Notes under the pieces: model-generated
What the model was told of the DNA's origin: nothing
The model's input: the letters and a program-made list of their open reading frames with translations, nothing else
The model's database searches: none
Program-made: the position numbers and the translations under genes
Part shown: positions 8,473-16,824 of the stretch, piece after piece
How the letters are laid out: each line of letters opens with the position of its first letter
Position numbering within the stretch: position 1 is the first letter of the stretch
Origin: Mycolicibacterium monacense
GTDB taxonomy: Bacteria; Actinomycetota; Actinomycetes; Mycobacteriales; Mycobacteriaceae
Assembly (NCBI RefSeq): GCF_010731575.1
Contig: NZ_AP022617.1
Coordinates: forward strand, 868,001 to 932,000
Direction: 5' to 3'
DNA: 64,000 nucleotides

Positions 8473-10185
8473 TCACACCCGCGCGGGTTTCGGCGCGGCG
8501 AGTTCGGCGAGCGCGGACATGAACAACTCGTCCATCTGGGGGCTCAACTCGGAGAGATCTGCGGCGCTGGCGAAGCTGGCGGAACCGAAGACGCGTTCGA
8601 GCACATCGGTTTCCGTGGCGGCGCCGATGGACAGGCACAGGCAGGCGACGCCCTCGGTGCGGAGCTCTTCGAGAGCCTTGTGCGCGTCGGCTTCCGCGTA
8701 GCGGCCCTCGTAGCCGTCGTCGTAGGGAAATCCGTCCGAGAGGACCAGCAGCAGTCGGTTCGGTGTGCCGGCCTCGTTCTTGAGAACCTCGCCCGCACCC
8801 CGGATTCCGGCCCCGAGGCGGGTGTAGCTCGCCGGCTCGAGCTGGTTGAGCCGGGCCCGCCCGACGGCGCCGAAACTCTGGTCGAACGTCTTGATGGCCG
8901 GCAGATGGACAGCGTGCCGGCCCTGCGAGCGGAATGCGTAGACGGCGACGCGGTCACCGAGCTCCTCGAGGGTGACGGCCAAGGTGGCGGCCGCCCGTCG
9001 CTGGTGGTCGTGCACCGCGAGGCCGTCCGTATCGGCGTCGACGGCCGACCCGGACGCGTCGATGAGGATCAGCACCCCGAGATTGCGGGCGAGCTTACGG
9101 CGCTCCAGATAAACGTGTTCGGCACCGGAGAAGCCGGACTGCAGGTCGACGAACAGGTCGATGAGCGCCTCGATGTCGAGGTCGTCGCCGTCGGCGCGGC
9201 CCCGCAGCACCTTTGGGCCGAGCCCGACGCGAGCCAGGCGGCGCCGCAACACGTCGTCGTGCGCCACACCGGCGTCCGAGACGTCGGCGGCGACTGTCAG
9301 TGGGAAGTCGATCACCCGGCACCAGTCCGGCTTGTACCGGTCGTTGAAGACGTCCCATTCCGGATAGAGGGCGCCTCCCACGCCCAACGCCGCACCGGGT
9401 TTGCCGTCGTCGGTGAACTGGATCCGGGTGGGCAGGGGACGGGCATTCGCTCCGATCTCCTGTACTCGCCGTGTGGAGCGAACTGTCATCTCCGCGCCCG
9501 CGGCACCCTCCCCTTCGGAACGCTTACCGCCGAACATCTTTCGCATGTAGTCCGACATCGACTGGTTGTTGAAGATCGGACTCTCGAACAGCTTGAGGAT
9601 CTTGCTGTCCCCGGACTTCCCGCCGTCATCGTCCTGGTCCTCGTCGTCGTCATCCGACTCGGGCATGTCGATGGGGTCGAACTGCAGTTTGAGGTCTTTG
9701 TTGGTGGCCTGTCCACCCGGTCCGGCGGGAGCCGCCATCAGCCGGGAGGGTTTGATGACGCCGAACCATTCCGGGGGGTCGGCGACCTTGGCTCGGCTCT
9801 TGGCCACCTCGAGCGACTCTTCGGCGGTCGCAGTGGCGGGTCGGCCGTCGGCCAGCAGCGCGGCATCGAGCGGAATCCGTTGCGCGAGTTGGGCGAGAGC
9901 GCGCTGTCCTTCGAGCGTCAGGTAACGGCGCGCCGTCGTGGCCCGAGCCCGGAGTCCCTTCACCAATCGCGGATCGAGGCTGCCCGCACCGAGAAGTGCG
10001 GCCTGGACCATCATCTCGCGGCGTTGCTGGTCGATCGAACCTCCGGCCGAGACGAAGATGAACTGGCCGTCGGTGTGCACGGGTTGGCCGTCCGCTGCCT
10101 CGGTGACTTCGACGGACCTGCCGGCGATGTAGGTGGCGAGGAACCGGAACCGGTCTGGGTTCCCCGGGGTGGAGGCGTCGGTCAC
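8473..10185 (-). CDS. NorD/CbbO-type VWA-domain protein
   Basis: A 570-residue protein ending in a von Willebrand factor A domain. The MIDAS motif DASGS starts at D376 (in GVLILIDASGSAVD), and the domain runs to about 550. The N-terminal 200 residues are helical, followed by an acidic linker (ESDDDDEDQDDDGG, about 176-190). This is the architecture of NorD/CbbO, partners of the MoxR AAA+ ATPases NorQ/CbbQ, which use ATP to activate or load metal into a target oxidoreductase. Its GTG start overlaps the NorQ-like stop as GTGA. No nitric oxide reductase or Rubisco genes are in the window, so the target is probably the co-transcribed AveC-like protein or a nearby iron enzyme (inference). Confidence 0.88.
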   Translation of the reverse strand: MTDASTPGNPDRFRFLATYIAGRSVEVTEAADGQPVHTDGQFIFVSAGGSIDQQRREMMVQAALLGAGSLDPRLVKGLRARATTARRYLTLEGQRALAQLAQRIPLDAALLADGRPATATAEESLEVAKSRAKVADPPEWFGVIKPSRLMAAPAGPGGQATNKDLKLQFDPIDMPESDDDDEDQDDDGGKSGDSKILKLFESPIFNNQSMSDYMRKMFGGKRSEGEGAAGAEMTVRSTRRVQEIGANARPLPTRIQFTDDGKPGAALGVGGALYPEWDVFNDRYKPDWCRVIDFPLTVAADVSDAGVAHDDVLRRRLARVGLGPKVLRGRADGDDLDIEALIDLFVDLQSGFSGAEHVYLERRKLARNLGVLILIDASGSAVDADTDGLAVHDHQRRAAATLAVTLEELGDRVAVYAFRSQGRHAVHLPAIKTFDQSFGAVGRARLNQLEPASYTRLGAGIRGAGEVLKNEAGTPNRLLLVLSDGFPYDDGYEGRYAEADAHKALEELRTEGVACLCLSIGAATETDVLERVFGSASFASAADLSELSPQMDELFMSALAELAAPKPARV

Positions 10186-11030
10186 GTCTCGGGTTGAATG
10201 TCGCCGCCGCCGCGGCTCCGGGGCAGGACCGTGTCGACGAGTTCGTCGAGGGCGCGGATGACGTCCTCATCGTCGGAGAGCACCTGGACGACGGCCGCGT
10301 GGACGGCGCTGCGTAGATTCAGACCTTCGGCCGCGAGGCCGCCGGCGAGGATCAACATGCGGGTGGAGGACACTTCGCGCAACGGTGAGCCGTCCAGGTT
10401 CCGGATGGCGTATGCGAGCTTGACCAACGCACGTGCGGTCTGGGTGTCGATCCCCGCTTCGTAGGCCACCACCTCGGTTTCGACGTCGGGGGATGGGTAG
10501 CCCAGCTCGATGGCGACGAAGCGCTGACGGGTCGACTCCTTGAGGTTCTTCAGGACGCTCTGGTAGCCCGGGTTGTAGGAGATCACCAGCTGGAACCCGG
10601 GTGCCGCCTGCAGTGTCGTGCCGAGCCGGTCGACCGGAAGCTCACGGCGGTGGTCGGCGAGCGGATGGATCACCACGGTGGTGTCCTGACGCGCCTCCAC
10701 CACCTCGTCCAGATAGAAGATGGCGCCCTCGCGCACCGCACGGGTCAACGGTCCGTCGACCCAGACGGTCTCACCGCCCTTCAACAGGAATCGGCCGACC
10801 AGATCCGCCGACGTCATGTCCTCGTGGCCCGCCACGGTGATCAGATCCCGGCCCAACTGGTGGGCCATCGCCTCCACGAATCGCGTTTTACCGCAGCCGG
10901 TGGGGCCTTTCAATAACACCGGCAGGCCGCGGCGGGCTGCTGCGCGGAAGACCTCCACCTCGTCGCGCACCGCGCGGTAGAACGGCGCGTTCGACACGGG
11001 GGTGGTCACCGCAGCAGTACTGTTCAGCAT
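10182..11030 (-). CDS. CbbQ/NorQ-type MoxR AAA+ ATPase
   Basis: A 282-residue AAA+ ATPase with Walker A GPTGCGKT at residues 42-49, Walker B AIFYLDEV near 113-120 and sensor-like ISYNPGYQS. The C-terminal small domain is of CbbQ/NirQ/NorQ type. Such proteins form hexameric rings that act with a VWA partner, here encoded directly downstream with a 4-bp overlap. The ATG lies immediately after the stop of the AveC-like gene, so all three should be one transcript. The role is ATP-driven maturation of an unidentified metalloenzyme. Confidence 0.92.
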   Translation of the reverse strand: MLNSTAAVTTPVSNAPFYRAVRDEVEVFRAAARRGLPVLLKGPTGCGKTRFVEAMAHQLGRDLITVAGHEDMTSADLVGRFLLKGGETVWVDGPLTRAVREGAIFYLDEVVEARQDTTVVIHPLADHRRELPVDRLGTTLQAAPGFQLVISYNPGYQSVLKNLKESTRQRFVAIELGYPSPDVETEVVAYEAGIDTQTARALVKLAYAIRNLDGSPLREVSSTRMLILAGGLAAEGLNLRSAVHAAVVQVLSDDEDVIRALDELVDTVLPRSRGGGDIQPET

Positions 11031-12194
11031 CTAGTTTCCTCGCTCGAGCGGAACGTTCGTGGGTAGCTCGACGCCCTCCGGGAAGACGAGTTCACCGTCG
11101 TGGTTGATGTAGCCGGAATTCGTCAGGGGCATCGGTAGCGCAGGGTCGGGGCACGGTCGATCGGTGTCTTCACCACAGATGCCCATCAGGAAGTACGAGC
11201 GCTTGAGGATGTCTTCCGGCCACGGATCCTGGTGCATCGCGAAGAACTGCGCCGGGATGTTGTAGAACACGAAGAAGAAGGCGCTGCACGCGGCGAAGAT
11301 CGCCAGGAAGCGGGTGAGCTGCTGCTTGACGAACCCGCCTCGGACCTGGTCGAGCCCCCGCTCGACGAACGTCCGGCCACGATCGTCGGTGAAGTAGCGC
11401 AGACAGCAGAGACCGGCCTGGACACCGCCCCACATGAGGCCTTCATAGAGCGGCCACTGGTAGTAGGTGCCGGCATTGACCGACAGCGCCTGGATGGCGC
11501 CCGGATAGGTGAACAGCCCCATCGGCATGAGGAACAGGCCCTCGATGACGAAATCGAAGAAGAAGGTCCAGGCGATCACCACGCCGATCAGGCCGAAGGT
11601 GTTGATGTTGGGGAACCGCTTCTTGGCCAAGCGCATGACCCAGCAGCCGAGCATCGTGCACAGCAGGACGAAGAAGTAGCCGGGCGCGTTCATCAGGACC
11701 GGTTCGGCCATCATGGCGCCCGGTTCTCCGTATGACACCCAACCCGGAATGTCCTGGACCCACGAGCCCATGTTCCACATCCAGGTGTTGTACGTACTCC
11801 ATGTGTTGAAGTAGTTCAGCAGCGGATCCTGAAACCAGAGCAGGCCACAGGACACGAAGAGCATGCCGTCGAGGGTGATTCGCCGCTCCCTGCGCCAGGG
11901 CCGAATGAGGAACCACCAGATCGCAATCGGCATTCCGACGACGATCACGGCGGTCCAGGTGAACAGGATCGCCTTCATGAACGTCGGTGGGTCGGTCGGC
12001 CCCGGTGGAACCCGCTCGAAGTGAGGGCCGGTCACCCAGCGGATCCACACGTACAGCTGGAAAGCGAGGATCAGTCCGCCGACCGCGGCCCAGACGCGCA
12101 CCGGGGTGATCTTCTTCTGAGGCTGCGTGCCGATCGACGCGCTGCTCAACGACTCGGTGAGAACGGGCTTCTTCTTACTCGACAGATCGCTCAC
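11031..12194 (-). CDS. AveC-like (spirocyclase family) multi-pass membrane protein, copy 1
   Basis: A 387-residue integral membrane protein with about seven hydrophobic segments. It is very similar to the 388-residue protein at 12947-14113, sharing blocks such as [39 protein letters not shown] and [10 protein letters not shown]. The family is the AveC type, named after the avermectin spiroketal cyclase/dehydratase; mycobacterial members have no known substrate. The GTG start at 12194 is preceded by AGGAGA and aligns exactly with the paralog's start; further upstream in-frame starts are unsupported. It heads the operon with NorQ- and NorD-like genes and is divergent from TetR across the 12268 operator. 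Confidence 0.85.
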   Translation of the reverse strand: MSDLSSKKKPVLTESLSSASIGTQPQKKITPVRVWAAVGGLILAFQLYVWIRWVTGPHFERVPPGPTDPPTFMKAILFTWTAVIVVGMPIAIWWFLIRPWRRERRITLDGMLFVSCGLLWFQDPLLNYFNTWSTYNTWMWNMGSWVQDIPGWVSYGEPGAMMAEPVLMNAPGYFFVLLCTMLGCWVMRLAKKRFPNINTFGLIGVVIAWTFFFDFVIEGLFLMPMGLFTYPGAIQALSVNAGTYYQWPLYEGLMWGGVQAGLCCLRYFTDDRGRTFVERGLDQVRGGFVKQQLTRFLAIFAACSAFFFVFYNIPAQFFAMHQDPWPEDILKRSYFLMGICGEDTDRPCPDPALPMPLTNSGYINHDGELVFPEGVELPTNVPLERGN

Positions 12195-12267
12195 GACACT
12201 GTCTCCTCTGCGCTTGTCGATCGCATGAACCTCGGGATTCCCTCCCGAAGTGGCCGATGCGTCGAAA

Positions 12268-12285
12268 ATATACCAGCGAGTATCT
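12268..12285. promoter_or_regulatory. palindromic operator ATATAC-CAGCGA-GTATCT (copy 1)
   Basis: An inverted repeat with an asymmetric 6-bp spacer, located between AveC-like copy 1 and its divergent TetR gene. An almost identical 18-mer is at 14160-14177, and in both places the gap to the TetR ATG is 43 bp. Spacing and context fit an autoregulated TetR operator controlling both directions. Confidence 0.65.
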
Positions 12286-12328
12286 GGATGACCAATAGTC
12301 CGAAAAACAACTGTGGCAAACTTGCCGC

Positions 12329-12931
12329 ATGGTTGAGCCGTGGACGCGGGAGCGACGTCTGGAGCGCACACGCTCGCTGCTACTGGATGCCGCCGAGGAG
12401 GTGTTCGCCGAAAAGGGCTTCATGACAGCGACTCTCGACGACATCGCCAAGGCGGCCGGGTACTCGAAAGGTGCGATCTACAAGTACTTCGCCACGAAGG
12501 AAGAGCTGTTCCTGGCCGCGAGCGACCGGTACTGGCGCCGTTACTTCGACAATTTCGCCGAGGTGATGTCGTCGTCGGATCACATCGGGGCGCGCGAGCT
12601 CGAGAACATCGGCGAGCGGTGGCGTCAGCTGAGTCGCGACCGCGGCGCCGAGCATGCGGCACTGGGCCTCGAGTTCAACCTCTACCTGTTGCGCAACCCG
12701 GAGGCGCGAGAGCGGGTCGCCGCCAAGCGATCAGAGGTGGTCGACCAACTCGCCGCGTACATCGTCGAGGGCATCGACAGTCTCGGTGCGACGCTGCTGA
12801 TCCCCGCGACGACGTTCGCCCACATCATCATCGCCACCACCGATGCCGTCGAGCTGGCCAGTCACCTCGACGATATCGATCTCTATCAGTCGATCGTCGA
12901 GATGTACGTGTCGGCCGTCAAGATGCCCTGA
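12329..12931 (+). CDS. TetR/AcrR family regulator, paralog 1
   Basis: A 200-residue TetR protein starting [23 protein letters not shown]. The HTH is at about residues 34-55 (TATLDDIAKAAGYSKGAIYKYF). It closely matches the regulator at 14221-14829 along its whole length, including [15 protein letters not shown] and [13 protein letters not shown]. It is divergent from AveC-like copy 1. There is no convincing Shine-Dalgarno, but the 20 bp before the ATG are conserved with paralog 1's twin (CTGTGGCA-ACTT), suggesting a conserved promoter or leaderless start. Probably represses the AveC-NorQ-NorD operon through the 12268 site. Confidence 0.9.
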   Translation: MVEPWTRERRLERTRSLLLDAAEEVFAEKGFMTATLDDIAKAAGYSKGAIYKYFATKEELFLAASDRYWRRYFDNFAEVMSSSDHIGARELENIGERWRQLSRDRGAEHAALGLEFNLYLLRNPEARERVAAKRSEVVDQLAAYIVEGIDSLGATLLIPATTFAHIIIATTDAVELASHLDDIDLYQSIVEMYVSAVKMP

Positions 12932-12946
12932 CACCTCACCTGCCCG

Positions 12947-14113
12947 TCACCTGCCCGGTTCGACGGGAACGATCGGCGGCACCTCTGCACCCTCGGGTAG
13001 TACGAGTTCGCCGTCGTGGTTGATGTAGCCGGAGTGCTTGGTCGGCAGCGGCAGTTCAGGATTCGGGCACGGTCGGTCGGTTCCCTCGCCGCAGATGCCG
13101 GGGTTGAAGTACGAGCGCTTCTGCACGTCTTCCGGCCACGGGTCGCCGTGCATGCCGAGCCAGGTCGCGGGAACGTTGTAGAACAGGAAGAAGCAGGCGC
13201 TGACACCGCCGAAGATCGCCAGGAAGCGGATGAACTGTTGCTTGACGAATCCGCCTCGGATGCTGTCGAGGCCGCGTTCGACCACGGTGCGTCCCCGGTC
13301 ATCGGTGAAGAAGCGCAGGCAGCACAGCGCCGCCTGGACGCCGCCCCACATCAAGCCCTCGTAGACCGGCCATTGGTAGTAGGTGCCGGCGTTGAACGAC
13401 AACGACTGGATGGCGCCTGGGTAGGAATAGAAGCCGATCGGCAGCAGGACGAGTCCCTCCATGACGAAGTCGAAGACGAAGGCGATCGCGTAGGTGACCA
13501 GGATCAGCCGTAGATTGCTGATGGTCGGCCAGCGGTTCTTGATCTTGCGCATGATCGCGCACCCGACGATGGTGAGCAGCAGTACGCCGTACATGTAGCC
13601 GGGGATATTGGTCAGCAGCGGTTCGGGCACGGTATGGCCCGGCTCCTCGTGTGCCACCCAGCCCGGAATGTGCGGTGCCCAGGAACCCTGGTTCCACAGC
13701 CAGGCGTTGTACGTGCACCAGGTGTTGTAGTAGTTGAGCATCGGATCCTGGAACATCATCAGGGCCATCGACACCAGCAGCATGCCGTCGAGCGTGATGC
13801 GCCTCTCCCGCACCCAGGGCCGGATGATGAAGAACCACAGGGCGATTGGCAGGCCGATCCAGAGCACGACCGCGTTGGCGATCAACGGGATCTTCATGTA
13901 AAGCGGTGGCTCGCTCGGGCCTCCGGCCACCGGCTCGAAGTAGGGTCCGCTGACCCACCGGATGAGCACATAGAGGGTGTACGCCAGGAAAGCGGCGCCG
14001 ACCGTTGCCCAGATCTTGACCGCCATCGGCTTGGGCTGAACCTGGGCGCCGAGTTCGCCCGTCCCGCCGAGCGACTCGGTCAGTGCGGGCTTCTTGTTCG
14101 ACAGATCGCTCAC
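12947..14113 (-). CDS. AveC-like (spirocyclase family) multi-pass membrane protein, copy 2
   Basis: 388 residues, paralogous to copy 1 (11031-12194) and similarly membrane-embedded, with hydrophobic segments near 32-52, 78-98, 112-128, 170-188, 203-225 and 310-330. Conserved features include [26 protein letters not shown], a DFVMEGL helix, [18 protein letters not shown] and a C-terminal [14 protein letters not shown]. The GTG start matches copy 1. Unlike copy 1 it has no NorQ/NorD genes after it, so it may share those encoded by the first operon. Its function is unknown beyond family membership. Confidence 0.85.
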   Translation of the reverse strand: MSDLSNKKPALTESLGGTGELGAQVQPKPMAVKIWATVGAAFLAYTLYVLIRWVSGPYFEPVAGGPSEPPLYMKIPLIANAVVLWIGLPIALWFFIIRPWVRERRITLDGMLLVSMALMMFQDPMLNYYNTWCTYNAWLWNQGSWAPHIPGWVAHEEPGHTVPEPLLTNIPGYMYGVLLLTIVGCAIMRKIKNRWPTISNLRLILVTYAIAFVFDFVMEGLVLLPIGFYSYPGAIQSLSFNAGTYYQWPVYEGLMWGGVQAALCCLRFFTDDRGRTVVERGLDSIRGGFVKQQFIRFLAIFGGVSACFFLFYNVPATWLGMHGDPWPEDVQKRSYFNPGICGEGTDRPCPNPELPLPTKHSGYINHDGELVLPEGAEVPPIVPVEPGR

Positions 14114-14159
14114 GACGCCTCCTGGAATCCCCGCGTCCCTCCGCGGCTCACCCTCGGAA

Positions 14160-14177
14160 AGATACCAGCGAGTATCT
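14160..14177. promoter_or_regulatory. palindromic operator AGATAC-CAGCGA-GTATCT (copy 2)
   Basis: A perfect 6-bp inverted repeat around CAGCGA, 43 bp before the TetR ATG at 14221 and 46 bp from the AveC-like copy 2 GTG. The spacer sequence is identical to copy 1 at 12268 although spacers are usually free to drift, so it is probably contacted by the protein or recently duplicated. Confidence 0.65.
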
Positions 14178-14220
14178 CAATGTCCAGATGGATTCTCAGA
14201 TTCTGTGGCACACTTTTGGC

Positions 14221-14829
14221 ATGGTCGAGCGGTGGACACGGGAACGGCGTCTCGAGCACACGCGCTCGCTGCTTCTCGATGCCGCGGAGGACGTGTTCGC
14301 CGAAAAGGGTTTCGCACCTGCGACTCTCGACGACATCGCGCACGCGGCGGGCTACACGAAAGGCGCCATCTACAAGCATTTCTCCACCAAGGAGGAACTC
14401 TTCCTCGCGGTGAGCGACCGGTATTGGCGCCGGTACTTCGAGAACTTCGCCGAAGTGATGTCGTCATCGGAACAGGTCGGATCGCGCGAACTCGATGAGA
14501 TCGCCGCGCGGTGGCGCGAACTGAGCCGTGACCGCGGCGCCGAACACGCCGCGCTGGGCCACGAGTTCGCGCTCTACCTGATCCGTAACCCGGAGGCGCG
14601 CAAGCGTGTGGCCGAGAAGAGGTCCGAAGTCGTCGAGGCGCTCGCCGCATTCATCGTCGAGGGCATCGACAGGCTCGGCGGAGCGCTGTTGATTCCGCCC
14701 ATGACGCTGGCTCAGGTGCTGGTCGCGACCAGCGATTCCGTCGTGCTGGGTAGCGAACTCGACGATGTCGACCTCTACCGGCCGGTCATCGAGATGTACA
14801 TGTCCGCGATCAAACTGCCCGATCACTGA
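14221..14829 (+). CDS. TetR/AcrR family regulator, paralog 2
   Basis: A 202-residue TetR protein starting [24 protein letters not shown], with the HTH at about 34-55 ([21 protein letters not shown]). The ATG at 14221 aligns with paralog 1; longer in-frame starts upstream would run through the operator and are rejected. It is divergent from AveC-like copy 2 and 24 bp upstream of a co-directional P450, so it may control both. The recognition helices of the twins differ at only a few positions (SKGAIYKYF against TKGAIYKHF), so they could cross-regulate. Confidence 0.9.
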   Translation: MVERWTRERRLEHTRSLLLDAAEDVFAEKGFAPATLDDIAHAAGYTKGAIYKHFSTKEELFLAVSDRYWRRYFENFAEVMSSSEQVGSRELDEIAARWRELSRDRGAEHAALGHEFALYLIRNPEARKRVAEKRSEVVEALAAFIVEGIDRLGGALLIPPMTLAQVLVATSDSVVLGSELDDVDLYRPVIEMYMSAIKLPDH

Positions 14830-14853
14830 GCAAGAACTTCGAAGGGAGCGCCG

Positions 14854-16056
14854 GTGACCATCACCGCGACCGAGGGAATCTATTACGACCCGTGGAACGT
14901 CGAACTCAACGCCGACCCGTATCCGATGTTCAACCGGATCCGCGAGCAGGCACCGCTGTACTACAACGCCGACCACGACTTCTACGCGCTGAGCCGCTTC
15001 GACGACGTGAGTCGGGCGCTGGTCGATCACCAGACGTTCAGTTCCGCGCGCGGTGCGGTGCTCGAGATCATCCAGTCCGGCATGGAGATCCCACCAGGCA
15101 CACTGGTTTTCGAGGATCCGCCGCTGCACGACATCCACCGCAACCTGTTGTCCAGGGCGTTCACACCACGCAAGATCAACGCGCTCGAGCCCAAGATCCG
15201 TGAGCTCACCCAACGCTGTCTCGACCCGCTCGTGGGTGCGGACCACTTCGACTTCGTCACGCACCTGGGCTCGGTCATGCCGATGCGGGTGGTCGGGATG
15301 TTGTTCGGGATCCCCGAGGACTACCAGAAACTCGTTGCCGAAGACGGCGACAAGCACGTCCGTGTAGAGCACGGCCGATCGATGACAGACAACCCGGACG
15401 GTGCCATCACCGACGGGGAGGTGTTCGCCGAGTTCATCGACTGGCGGCGCGAGCACCCCGCCGACGACTTGACCACCGAACTGCTGCACGCTGAGTTCGA
15501 GGACGAAACCGGCACCGTCCGGAAGCTGCACCGCGACGAACTCCTCATGTTCATGAACGTCGTCGCGGTCGCCGGCGCCGAGACGACGACGCGGCTGATC
15601 GGGTGGTCCGGCAAGTTGTTGTCCGACCATCCCGATCAACGGAGACAGCTCGTGGCGGACCGTGCGCTGCTTCCCGGCGCGATCGAGGAGATTCTGCGCT
15701 ACGAACCGCCGGCGCTGCAGGCGGCGCGTTACGTCACCCGCGACGTCGACTATTACGGTCAGACGGTGCCCGCGGGTTCGGCGATGCTGATGCTCATCGG
15801 CGCCGCGAACCGCGATCGCCGTCGCTTCGGCGAGACCGCGGAGAGCTTCGACATCTCTCGTCCGGTGCGCCAGCATCTGACGTTCGGCGTCGGCGCACAC
15901 TACTGCCTGGGCAACGCGCTGGCACGGATCGAGGGCCGAATCGCGCTGGAGGAGATCCTGATTCGCTTCCCGGACTGGGAAGTCGACATCGACAACGCCG
16001 TCATGTCACCGGCATCGGCGGTGCGGGGATGGGACAGCATGCCTGCCCGCATCTAG
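14854..16056 (+). CDS. cytochrome P450
   Basis: A complete 400-residue soluble bacterial P450. The I-helix oxygen-activating motif AGAETT spans 240-245, the ExxR is in EEILRYE, and the heme-binding loop FGVGAHYCLG has the thiolate ligand Cys351. The GTG start follows GAAGGGA at a good distance and is 24 bp after TetR paralog 2. Family function is monooxygenation using two electrons from a ferredoxin; no ferredoxin gene is adjacent here. The 3' end is TAG within CTAG, which is also the stop of the convergent membrane-protein gene. Confidence 0.95.
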   Translation: MTITATEGIYYDPWNVELNADPYPMFNRIREQAPLYYNADHDFYALSRFDDVSRALVDHQTFSSARGAVLEIIQSGMEIPPGTLVFEDPPLHDIHRNLLSRAFTPRKINALEPKIRELTQRCLDPLVGADHFDFVTHLGSVMPMRVVGMLFGIPEDYQKLVAEDGDKHVRVEHGRSMTDNPDGAITDGEVFAEFIDWRREHPADDLTTELLHAEFEDETGTVRKLHRDELLMFMNVVAVAGAETTTRLIGWSGKLLSDHPDQRRQLVADRALLPGAIEEILRYEPPALQAARYVTRDVDYYGQTVPAGSAMLMLIGAANRDRRRFGETAESFDISRPVRQHLTFGVGAHYCLGNALARIEGRIALEEILIRFPDWEVDIDNAVMSPASAVRGWDSMPARI

Positions 16057-16820
16057 GCGGCCGCGGTGGCCGCCCGCCGCGTCAGGTAGTCGATCTGCAG
16101 GTATATCGCGTAGAGCACCAGCGGTGGCAGCACGATGAACGGGACGTTCTCGGCGATGAATTTGAATCCCAGCCCGAACGCCCCCTGACCGATGTTCTCG
16201 AAACCCGCTCCCACCTCGGCCAGGAAGTACACGGCGGTGCTGCTCATCAACACCGCACAGCCCGCGAATGCGACCCAGAGACAACGAATTCGCGACTCCG
16301 TGGGGAGATCGACCTGGATCAACCTGGTCCAGACGGTGAACACAATGATGCCGGTGATCACGCCGACCACCTCGAGTGCGAAGATCCACGGGTTCCCGCT
16401 GACGTAGCGGGTGTCGGCGAGTGCGTACTGCCACCACAGCCACTTCCAGCCGGGATCCGCCGTCGGCGTCCACCAACCGAGTGGGTGGCCGACGAGGAAC
16501 ATCAATTCGTAGCCGATCTGGCTGCATGCGGTGAACGGCAGGTAGAACAACGTCAGTTCGGCCGCCTTGTCGAGCCGGGTCCGGTTCTCGCCCGGCGCAT
16601 TCCACAGAATGACGAACGGAACGAGCAGCACCGGCACACCGAAGAGCAGGTTGGCGATGACGTCGGCGGTGAAGGACGGGGCGATGATTCCGAACTGGAC
16701 GGCGACCGTCATGCCGAGGAACACGACTCCCGTCAGCAGTCCGACAGCGAGGTAGATGCGGCCCCGGTGCGTTGCGACCGGCCGGGCGAAATTCGGTTCG
16801 CGGGTCTCCAGCATCGTCAC
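16053..16820 (-). CDS. multi-pass membrane protein of unknown function
   Basis: About 255 residues with roughly six hydrophobic helices: YLAVGLLTGVVFLGMTVAVQF, a helix around LLFGVPVLLVPFVILW, LFYLPFTACSQIGYELMFLV, IFALEVVGVITGIIVFTVW, LWVAFAGCAVLMSSTAVYFL and IVLPPLVLYAIYL. I do not recognise the family. Acidic and aromatic residues in the loops (GWWTPTADPGWKWLWWQYALAD) recall the AveC-like proteins nearby, but length and motifs differ. I chose the GTG at 16820 for its spacing to GGGAG; the ATG at 16814 is possible. It lies just downstream of an aldehyde dehydrogenase, probably in one operon. Confidence 0.72.
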   Translation of the reverse strand: MTMLETREPNFARPVATHRGRIYLAVGLLTGVVFLGMTVAVQFGIIAPSFTADVIANLLFGVPVLLVPFVILWNAPGENRTRLDKAAELTLFYLPFTACSQIGYELMFLVGHPLGWWTPTADPGWKWLWWQYALADTRYVSGNPWIFALEVVGVITGIIVFTVWTRLIQVDLPTESRIRCLWVAFAGCAVLMSSTAVYFLAEVGAGFENIGQGAFGLGFKFIAENVPFIVLPPLVLYAIYLQIDYLTRRAATAAA

Positions 16821-16824
16821 AGCG

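Noticed and set aside
8473..11030. NorQ/NorD as evidence for a nitric oxide reductase locus
   Set aside because: No NorB/NorC or denitrification genes in the window; the pair is placed with an AveC-like gene instead.
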